Part shown: positions 1 through 5,315 of the stretch, in pieces
Numbering within the stretch: position 1 is the first letter of the stretch
Layout of the letters: the number at the start of each line of letters is the position of its first letter
NCBI GenBank assembly: GCA_039925865.1
Contig: JBDSYA010000061.1
Coordinates: forward strand, 1 to 5,315
DNA: 5,315 nt
Source of the DNA: JBDSYA01 sp039925865
Lineage (GTDB): Bacteria > Bacteroidota > Ignavibacteria > Tepidaquicellales > Tepidaquicellaceae
Reading direction: 5' to 3'
Notes under the pieces: generated by a model
Databases searched by the model: none
What the model was told of the DNA's origin: nothing
What the model saw: the letters and a program-made list of their open reading frames with translations, nothing else
Made by a program: the position numbers and the translations under genes

Positions 1-2
1 GA

Positions 3-77
3 GATTTAGTTTTTATTAAGGGTGAAAAATTCATTATTGAGAGATTCAAAGGGCAGAAAAATGGTAGAGTAAGTTAG
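3..77 (+). CDS. Possible C-terminal end of a protein entering from the left edge (partial)
   Basis: Reading from base 3, the plus strand is open for 24 codons and ends at a TAG (75-77). The peptide starts DLVFIKGEKFIIERFKG and ends NGRVS. It has a plausible protein-like alternation of hydrophobic and charged residues, with beta-strand character, whereas the other two plus frames stop within the first 20 bases. No family can be assigned from so short a tail. If real, the gene would converge on the multicopper oxidase gene. An open frame of 24 codons at a window edge can easily arise by chance, so this is weak. Confidence 0.22.
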   Translation, partial: DLVFIKGEKFIIERFKGQKNGRVS

Positions 78-272
78 AATTTTAATATTTGATCCTGTAC
101 GCTCGCAGATTTATGAGAGGTCAGAAAGTTTACTTAATTGATATTTTTTGAAATAAATTCCCTTAAACTGAAGCACAAATATTCAGGGCAAAGCAATGCT
201 ATAGACAAATTGTTTTTTAATTTTCCTTATATAATTTAATTGTTTATGTAAATATACGTCAAAGTATGATTA

Positions 273-422
273 ATGGCTTTGAGATACAATTCTAAATATG
301 GGCGATTCGTAGGTTTCTATTCAATACTGTCCAAAACAATATTAGAAGTTTTCAGATCTATACTTTTTACTGTTCTTTCTTTTGAACGATCAAAAGTAGA
401 AATAAGGCATCTAAAAACTTAA
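273..422 (+). CDS. Possible 49-aa small protein of unknown function
   Basis: An ATG at 273 opens a 49-codon frame ending in TAA at 420-422; an in-frame TGA at 267-269 lies just upstream, so this is the only ATG start. The product begins MALRYNSKYGRF, has a largely hydrophobic middle (about residues 12-37, interrupted by single K, E and R residues) and a charged C-terminus rich in R, K and E. That pattern could be an amphipathic or membrane-associated helix. The stop codon overlaps the left arm of the hairpin at 421-467, whose plus-strand reading ends in five T. A TATAAT at 230-235 lies at a sensible distance upstream, but its -35 partner is poor and no ribosome binding site is visible. I recognise no family. 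It may be a chance ORF. Confidence 0.27.
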   Translation: MALRYNSKYGRFVGFYSILSKTILEVFRSILFTVLSFERSKVEIRHLKT

Positions 423-467
423 CCTCTGCCGGTAAATTAATTTTATCTAATTTTTGAAGCAGAGGTT
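421..467. terminator. Hairpin, candidate bidirectional transcription terminator
   Basis: A perfect 9-bp inverted repeat (AACCTCTGC at 421-429, GCAGAGGTT at 459-467) encloses 29 nt. An inner 6-bp stem (AAATTA at 434-439 with TAATTT at 448-453, 8-nt loop) can stack within it. On the plus strand the right arm runs into TTTTT (466-470). On the minus strand the arm is followed by AAGTTTTT (420-413). It lies about 45 nt past the oxidase stop, where a terminator for the minus-strand genes is expected, and it could also stop plus-strand transcription. The outer stem has better GC content than the surrounding DNA. The interrupted stem is longer than a textbook intrinsic terminator. Confidence 0.55.
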
Positions 468-511
468 TTTCGTAAAATTTCGTGAAGATAATTGTACGGC
501 AGTTGTAAAAA

Positions 512-2260
512 TTATTTTAAAAGTATCATCTTCTTTGTTAACAACACATTTTTTGAAGCAAGTTTATAAAAATATTCTCCGGCTGAAAGTCCACCTTTTA
601 AAGCATCTGCTTTAAAATTTATTTCATATGTTCCTTTCCTCGTGAACCTGTCAATCAAAGAACTGACTTCTCTTCCGAGCTGATCATATATTTTCAAAGA
701 CACATTTCCGTCTGCCGGAATTTCGAATTTAATTTTTGTAGAAGGATTAAAAGGATTTGGATAATTTTGATGCAACACATATCCATCAGCTACACTGGTA
801 CTACCTTCATTTATTCCTATCGGATCGGTTACTTTAAAATTCAGCATCATTCCGTCGTCTTCATGTTCAAGATTATGGCAATGAAATAAATATATTCCCC
901 GGTAATCAGTAAATCTTACAAGCACTCTTACCGTTTCAAACGGATTTAACAACACAGTATCCTTCCAGCCTTTATCAACCGGAGGTAAATTGGTGCTGCT
1001 ATTTCTTGAATAAACCTGGAATTGAACTGCATGAATGTGCATTGGATGAAATTCATTCGTCGCATTGATTATCTTCCATTCTTCAAGTGTGTTTTGCGGA
1101 GTCTGCCAGTCGATCCTTTCCATCTCAAATAAAAGTCCGTTGATCTTATGTGTTCCCATTCCGGTGCCTGAAGTTGTCAGTGTGAATGTTCTTGTAGTAG
1201 AAGCATCAGAAGGGATATAATAATTTATCGGCGGAAGTGCTGCAGGTACAATTCCTCCTGAACTTGCATTGCCGGTTATATCAAATCTCAACAAATTCAT
1301 TTCAGTCCCCTGCCTGTATGTCCCAATTCCCGGCGCAGCGAATTGCAAAGATTTTAAAGATACGTTTTGACCAATTGTATACGGGGAAAAATCTACGAGT
1401 ATGTCTGCTCTTTCACCCGGTGACAGAAGAAATGAATTCACAAGAACCGGAGTATCTTTTAATCCTCCGTCAGTTGCGATGATATGAAACTGACTATTAT
1501 CTGATAGTGCTATTTTATAAACACGTGCATTCGAGCCATTAAGAAGCCTGAACCTGTACAGAGTTTTTGAGACTTCAAAATATGCTTCCGGAGTTCCGTT
1601 AACTAAAGCAATATCACCGAGAAATCCTTCCATAAATTCCGGCATCGTGGGATCATAAGTGAACTGCGGAATGTCAGCGGCTCTTCTGTCCTGAATACAT
1701 AACGGGACTTCGAATGCTCCGCGTGGAAGTCCAAGCTGGATCTCTTCCGGATCTTCTATAATAAAAAATCCTCCGAAACCTTTATAGATATGTTTGCCTG
1801 TGATCATGTGAGCATGTGAATGATAAAAAGTAGTTCCTGCTCTTTGAATGATCGGATATGTATAAGTGTAATTGCCTCCTGGTGGAATAGAATCTTTAGG
1901 GTGCCCGTCCATTAATTCAGGTACACTCACACCATGCCAGTGAATGGTCGCGGCTTCATTAAGCTGGTTGACAAAGTGAGCAGTGAACTGTGTATTTCTC
2001 TGAACCCTGACTGTCGGTCCGATGACAGAATTATTTATCGCATAAACTTCAGTATTCTGACCGGGCCAGACCTGCACATTAGATATCGCGGCAGTCATGG
2101 TTCCACCGTTTACAAACTCAGGCGGGATACGTAAAGGATTTCCTACAAGCTCTGTGAGTAAAGCATTATTATTTTCATTTGCAAACAACTGCAGTGGTTT
2201 AGCCAAGCATATCAAAGCCCCTGTCTGAAAGGCTTTAAAGAGCATTTCTCTTCTTTTCAT
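512..2260 (-). CDS. Secreted multicopper oxidase (CueO/laccase type) with T9SS C-terminal sorting domain
   Basis: A 582-residue three-cupredoxin multicopper oxidase. The family oxidises phenolic or metal substrates, such as Cu(I), and reduces O2 to water. All copper ligand motifs are present: HWHG (107-110), YHSHAH (146-151), HPMHIH (405-410) and HCHNLEHEDDGM (460-471). These supply the trinuclear centre and the type 1 site (H405, C461, H466, axial M471). Cupredoxin domains span about 55-170, 180-330 and 350-478. The N-terminus KRREML plus a hydrophobic stretch resembles a Tat signal, as in CueO. After a linker (479-492), residues 493-582 form a T9SS type A sorting domain starting YVLHQNYPNPFNPST and ending in KKMILLK. 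The CueO methionine-rich insert is not evident, so the substrate is open: copper, Mn/Fe or phenols. The ATG at 2260 gives a complete signal peptide; no Shine-Dalgarno is visible. It is last of three minus-strand genes, 185 bp after the lipase, with a hairpin beyond its stop. Confidence 0.95.
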   Translation of the reverse strand: MKRREMLFKAFQTGALICLAKPLQLFANENNNALLTELVGNPLRIPPEFVNGGTMTAAISNVQVWPGQNTEVYAINNSVIGPTVRVQRNTQFTAHFVNQLNEAATIHWHGVSVPELMDGHPKDSIPPGGNYTYTYPIIQRAGTTFYHSHAHMITGKHIYKGFGGFFIIEDPEEIQLGLPRGAFEVPLCIQDRRAADIPQFTYDPTMPEFMEGFLGDIALVNGTPEAYFEVSKTLYRFRLLNGSNARVYKIALSDNSQFHIIATDGGLKDTPVLVNSFLLSPGERADILVDFSPYTIGQNVSLKSLQFAAPGIGTYRQGTEMNLLRFDITGNASSGGIVPAALPPINYYIPSDASTTRTFTLTTSGTGMGTHKINGLLFEMERIDWQTPQNTLEEWKIINATNEFHPMHIHAVQFQVYSRNSSTNLPPVDKGWKDTVLLNPFETVRVLVRFTDYRGIYLFHCHNLEHEDDGMMLNFKVTDPIGINEGSTSVADGYVLHQNYPNPFNPSTKIKFEIPADGNVSLKIYDQLGREVSSLIDRFTRKGTYEINFKADALKGGLSAGEYFYKLASKNVLLTKKMILLK

Positions 2261-2445
2261 ATATTGTGTTTAGGTGTGAAGTGGATCGTAATCTGTATGA
2301 TGTAAGATGTTAAAATTTTTTTGTTAAAGATATACTTTTGCTGGAATTAGAATATTGAAAATTATTTAACAGCATTTTAATATTTTTGAAAACTATGTAT
2401 GCCTGAGTAATTGTATTACAAATTAAATGATTGGAAAATCAATTA
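2261..2445 (-). promoter_or_regulatory. 185-bp gap upstream of the oxidase gene, possible promoter region
   Basis: The gap between the lipase stop and the oxidase start is long enough for a separate promoter. On the minus strand, TATCTTTA (2332-2325) matches most of the Bacteroidota -7 consensus TAnnTTTG and lies about 65 nt before the ATG, but I see no convincing -33 element. A small inverted repeat, TTGTA-T-TACAA (2411-2421), could be an operator or chance. Right after the lipase stop, TGATT-GGAA-AATCA (2428-2441) can form a weak 5-bp hairpin without a T-tract. No copper-regulator site of a type I know was identified. Confidence 0.25.
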
Positions 2446-4383
2446 TCAAGGTCTGACAACGCTCACAAAGTTAAACGCATTATTATTCGCAATAACAGCG
2501 TCACTACCGTCAACAAAATAATCACCGTTCAGATCAGTTGTCACATAGCCCGTTAAAAAATTTGAAGCGTCATTATCAATTAGCAATCCGTCCGAACCGT
2601 CGATGATACCATCCTGATCGGAGTCCCCGCTAAACAAGCACCATACTGTGTGCACCGCTATCATGTTATTTCCGAATGCCTGCGAAGAAGAAGATTTAAA
2701 ATTGTAACTTAAAAATTCATTTGAAAATACAGGAGTCGAAGAGCTCCATGTTTCAATACTGTTACGGTGCTTTACGACAATGTAATAGGGAATTCCATTT
2801 TCAATATTATTTGTGTTAATAACCGAAGCTGCCTGGCTTGTAACGGAATCTAAAATTGTTTTTGCAGAATCCAGTGTCAGATACGGAGACACAGGATTTT
2901 TAAAATAAATAGTGACGGTATCTTTTAAATTATTTGCGATAACATTTCTTAAACCCTGTACAGACAACCCGATATTAAAATAGAAATCTGAAGGTACAAA
3001 ACCCGCTTCTAATCTATAGCTGTTGAAATTTGTATTCTGAGTTCCAATTCCTTTTAACCTAATGAAATAATCGCCTGAGTTTACATTATAACTGATAACT
3101 TCAGTGTTGTTTACTATTGGGGTCGTGACAATTACATTTCCTGTATTTGATAACACTGAAAGTTCACTCAGTCCTGCATTGCTCCCGCTGATTGTAACTG
3201 TAAGTTTTCCGTTTGAAGGGATATTAATTTTATAGAAATCACTGTCAGATGAATTGGCTATGCCTGACGAGGGTGTTGTTATAAATCCTGAATAGGTAGT
3301 ATCAAGTTTCAAAGAATAAGCAAAATCCATATTATCCGGTTCATCAAGTCCTCTTATGATCGCTTTGTAATCACTTGTCTCATCAGTATGAAATTTATTT
3401 GTAAGAAGAGTGTCTGCTCTTCCGGCAGGTGAAGGGTTACCGGATCCATTATAAATCCATTGCCGGCTTAAATCAACCACACCGTCTGAGGAGCCGCTGT
3501 AGTTAGAAGTTATCCATGTGTATTCGATATTAAGGGGAAGAGGTAATGCTGCATTATAATCAGAAACGTTATTTATACCAACTATTAAATCAGCTTCATC
3601 ACCATCACAATTTACATCTTTATTATAAAAAGTACCGGGAACATTTATTTCATTATTGCCAAATAAATAAGGAGCTGTTATACCTCCCGTGTAACTGTAT
3701 CTGAAATCCCGTGCAGCTTCTGTTGTCGTTGTGCCAATTCCAAAATTTGTACCTGAGTGCGGAGTACCGTAAGTTACTACTTTGGCAACATGATGACCAT
3801 TAGTTTCATCAAGTGAATCTACCCACCATGAATGTTTTCCAAATTCATTTAATCTTTGTAAATACTCTCTGATCGCCAGTCCTCCCATAGAATGCCCCAC
3901 CAAAATTACTTTATCTGCGCCTGATACATTTAATACTGAGTCTATACATTTTTTCAGAGCATACCCCTGTTTATAAATTGCAGATTTATTGCTTGATGAC
4001 TGGTTGCTGCCGGGAGTTACGTCAGAGTATGTTATTATCCGGGGATCTGTAATATTTCTATTCCAGAAATTCTGAAAATTCACAAGATATATACTGGAAT
4101 TTGTCAACCGGTTAACTTCGACACCTGATGTATTACGGGTTGGATTCATAACATCTGCATAATATACCGTGGTATCACCTCCATGAGAATTCAGTACAGC
4201 ATGAAATTTATTTCCGGAGCCTATTGAAAATGAATTACTTAAATAATTATAAGTAGTTGCCCAGGTCATATCATTACTATTAAAACCATGGACAAAAATA
4301 ATCGGATAAGGAGACTTACCGGTCTGGGCATATGTTATGCTAAAATTTATAATCATTAAGAATAAAAGTATTTGATTTCTCAT
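2446..4383 (-). CDS. Secreted lipase/esterase (alpha/beta hydrolase) with PPC domain and dockerin-like tail
   Basis: A 645-residue exported hydrolase, probably acting on esters or lipids. Residues 1-19 form a Sec signal peptide, likely cut after TYA before Q20. The hydrolase domain (about 24-345) has the oxyanion HG (32-33) and nucleophile elbow GHSMGG (163-168, S165). It also has TYGTPHSGTN (204-213) and likely acid and base D300 (SSDGVV) and H332 (FHTDE), the order expected of lipases. Residues 345-460 match a bacterial pre-peptidase C-terminal (PPC) domain: SDSDFYKI near the start, GDYFIRLKG near the end. Residues 462-583 form a beta-rich module (IPYYIVVKHRNSIETW) with no name I can give. 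Residues 586-645 are a two-repeat dockerin-like tail with canonical Ca loops (D587, D589, D591, D595, D598; D617, N619, D621, D625, D628). No T9SS domain is present. The ATG at 4383 yields the signal peptide. Substrate is unknown; PGAP1-like and class 2 lipases are nearest by motif. Confidence 0.88.
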   Translation of the reverse strand: MRNQILLFLMIINFSITYAQTGKSPYPIIFVHGFNSNDMTWATTYNYLSNSFSIGSGNKFHAVLNSHGGDTTVYYADVMNPTRNTSGVEVNRLTNSSIYLVNFQNFWNRNITDPRIITYSDVTPGSNQSSSNKSAIYKQGYALKKCIDSVLNVSGADKVILVGHSMGGLAIREYLQRLNEFGKHSWWVDSLDETNGHHVAKVVTYGTPHSGTNFGIGTTTTEAARDFRYSYTGGITAPYLFGNNEINVPGTFYNKDVNCDGDEADLIVGINNVSDYNAALPLPLNIEYTWITSNYSGSSDGVVDLSRQWIYNGSGNPSPAGRADTLLTNKFHTDETSDYKAIIRGLDEPDNMDFAYSLKLDTTYSGFITTPSSGIANSSDSDFYKINIPSNGKLTVTISGSNAGLSELSVLSNTGNVIVTTPIVNNTEVISYNVNSGDYFIRLKGIGTQNTNFNSYRLEAGFVPSDFYFNIGLSVQGLRNVIANNLKDTVTIYFKNPVSPYLTLDSAKTILDSVTSQAASVINTNNIENGIPYYIVVKHRNSIETWSSSTPVFSNEFLSYNFKSSSSQAFGNNMIAVHTVWCLFSGDSDQDGIIDGSDGLLIDNDASNFLTGYVTTDLNGDYFVDGSDAVIANNNAFNFVSVVRP

Positions 4384-4388
4384 TGGCT

Positions 4389-4404
4389 TAATTTAATTAA
4401 ATTA
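4389..4404. repeat. 16-bp perfect AT-only palindrome before the lipase start
   Basis: TAATTTAATTAAATTA reads the same on both strands and ends five bases before the lipase ATG. It lies in the 51-bp spacer between the porin stop and the lipase start. It may serve as an unstructured, A/U-rich translation leader, common where Shine-Dalgarno sequences are not used, or as an operator. In such AT-rich DNA a palindrome made only of A and T may be fortuitous. Confidence 0.3.
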
Positions 4405-4434
4405 TTCATTTGAGTTATTAGAATATTGATTTAA

Positions 4435-5315
4435 TTATCGATACTCATAAAAGATTGTCATTCTAAGAACAACATCGGTTTTTTTCCTGGATTTGTATTT
4501 CGAATTCTGAAAAAAATTCATCCATATATTTGGAATAATGTGAACTTTACCATCAAGTGTATAATCAAAACCCGCAGTTGCAAAATGTTCTTTTGGAGTT
4601 GAAGAAAATTGAGAGGACTGAAAGTAATCATAACGAAAGAAAACCTTTTTATTTTTCCCGGTACTGCTGATAAGGTATAAGCTTGCTCCGAGTATATTCT
4701 TACTCCAGGAATTAAACAAATCAAGTTTTGCCAGTTCAAATCCGATCTTTGAATTCTGAAACCTGTAACCTATAAAAGTTTTAATTATGTCGGTAGAATT
4801 TAATAAACCCACGAAAAGATCAAGAGTTAATTTGTTATTGGCGAGATTTGTATAAATTTCACCGTAAAGGCTTTTATCATTATTTGTTTCAAGCTTAGTA
4901 CCGCTTCCATTACCCAGCATGAAATAATAGCCACTCTGATCCTTACTGCCAAAAGTACCATCCAACAAAATTCCTATATCACGCGAACTTTCCAGGCGTC
5001 TGAAATCTATAAGTGTTTTTTCGACTGCTCTGTATTCCCAGAATTTTTCAGATTGATAACTAAAGCCGGGAGTTGGAATAATTCCGAATGATAAATTATT
5101 TTTATCGAAAACATTTTTCCATTTAATCCACGCATCTTTTACAAACACTGTACGATTCTTATTTGTCGTGACTTCATTCCCTTCATATGAAAGTACAAAT
5201 CTTGCATCAAAGGATTTACTGATCTCGTGATCATATCCGATATAAATCCTTCTAAAATCAAAAGCATTAAAACTTGATTTAAAATTAGAATATTCACCCG
5301 CGTAACCTTCACCTG
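4435..5315 (-). CDS. Outer-membrane beta-barrel protein, porin O/P-like (C-terminal part)
   Basis: The frame is open from the TAA at 4435-4437 to the right edge, giving 292 complete codons with no upstream stop; the true start lies outside the window. A GTG at 5148 is internal: the 55 codons before it continue the same barrel pattern. The visible part shows alternating amphipathic strands with many aromatic residues and short polar turns. Motifs resemble phosphate-selective porin O/P relatives: FDFRRIYIGYDHEIS (visible residues 18-32), KDAWIKW (59-65), GIIPTPGF (77-84), FWEYRAVEKT (91-100) and RDIGILLDG (111-119). Such proteins form outer-membrane channels for anions or other small solutes; the substrate cannot be read from this part. 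The last strand ends FYEYR, so the final residue is not the usual aromatic. The lipase gene starts 51 bp downstream on the same strand, so co-transcription is plausible. It could instead be another outer-membrane barrel family. Confidence 0.7.
   Translation of the reverse strand, partial: GEGYAGEYSNFKSSFNAFDFRRIYIGYDHEISKSFDARFVLSYEGNEVTTNKNRTVFVKDAWIKWKNVFDKNNLSFGIIPTPGFSYQSEKFWEYRAVEKTLIDFRRLESSRDIGILLDGTFGSKDQSGYYFMLGNGSGTKLETNNDKSLYGEIYTNLANNKLTLDLFVGLLNSTDIIKTFIGYRFQNSKIGFELAKLDLFNSWSKNILGASLYLISSTGKNKKVFFRYDYFQSSQFSSTPKEHFATAGFDYTLDGKVHIIPNIWMNFFQNSKYKSRKKTDVVLRMTIFYEYR

Larger units (their letters stand above)
78..511. other. 434-bp AT-rich stretch without a confident gene
   Basis: This stretch lies between a possible plus-strand gene end and the stop codon of the minus-strand oxidase. 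It contains one plus-strand small ORF (273-422) and one hairpin (421-467), listed separately. A short segment around 91-120 is visibly richer in G and C than its surroundings, but no tRNA-like or other RNA structure was recognised in it. The one minus-strand frame I traced through 140-230 gives only a stretch of about 30 codons without an ATG. No repeats, insertion-sequence ends or CRISPR-like units were seen. Confidence 0.5.

Noticed and set aside
202..235. Promoter made of TAGACA (202-207) or TTGTTT (210-215) with TATAAT (230-235)
   Set aside because: The spacers would be 22 and 14 bp, both off the usual 16-18, and TATAAT is common by chance in such AT-rich DNA. It is kept only as a supporting remark for the small ORF.
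1237..1482. 81-codon plus-strand open frame
   Set aside because: It lies wholly antisense to the well-supported oxidase gene, covering its second cupredoxin domain, and its translation shows no recognisable domain.
1934..2134. 66-codon plus-strand open frame
   Set aside because: It is antisense to the first cupredoxin domain, including the HWHG motif, so it is a shadow of a conserved coding region.
2309..2329. GTTAAA direct repeats around a T-run (2310-2327)
   Set aside because: There are only two 6-bp copies in low-complexity sequence, with no further copies nearby, so this is not a meaningful repeat.
2411..2421. TTGTA-T-TACAA inverted repeat as a copper-regulator operator
   Set aside because: The arms are only 5 bp and the sequence does not match CopY-type TACAnnTGTA or another copper operator I know.
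4518..4739. 73-codon minus-strand open frame
   Set aside because: It overlaps the porin gene in another frame, while the porin frame has the clear beta-strand pattern.
5146..5148. GTG as the start of the porin-like gene
   Set aside because: The same frame continues open to the window edge with barrel-like sequence, there is no signal peptide after this GTG, and no ribosome binding site is visible.

Overview
The window comes from an AT-rich genome. It most likely belongs to the Ignavibacteria or a close relative in the Bacteroidota/Chlorobi (FCB) group. The main clues are the C-terminal sorting domain beginning QNYPNPFNPST on one secreted protein, a two-repeat dockerin-like tail with DGSD loops on another, and start codons without Shine-Dalgarno sequences. 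The taxonomy is inferred from these motifs, not from a marker gene.

Layout: three substantial genes all lie on the minus strand, so they read from right to left. (1) At 5315-4435 is the C-terminal part of an outer-membrane beta-barrel resembling porin O/P proteins; its reading frame runs off the right edge. (2) At 4383-2446, 51 bp downstream, is a secreted multidomain lipase/esterase: signal peptide, alpha/beta hydrolase with a GHSMG nucleophile elbow, PPC domain, an unnamed beta-rich module and a dockerin-like tail. (3) At 2260-512, after a 185 bp gap, is a complete CueO/laccase-type multicopper oxidase with a Tat-like signal at the N-terminus and a type IX secretion (T9SS) sorting domain at the C-terminus. 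About 45 nt past its stop, a 9-bp-stem hairpin (421-467) looks like a terminator that could work in both directions.

The left 511 bp hold no confident gene. They contain a possible protein C-terminus entering from the left edge on the plus strand (3-77), a possible 49-codon plus-strand small ORF (273-422) that runs into the hairpin, and the hairpin itself.

All three products are predicted to act outside the cytoplasm: one in the outer membrane, one secreted or surface-bound hydrolase, and one exported copper oxidase. The porin and lipase genes are close enough to be co-transcribed; the oxidase may have its own promoter. A shared pathway is not demonstrated. I see no mobile element, CRISPR array, tRNA or rRNA. 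Nothing here is clearly a new multi-gene system. The most noteworthy points are the export architecture of the oxidase and the modular tail of the lipase.
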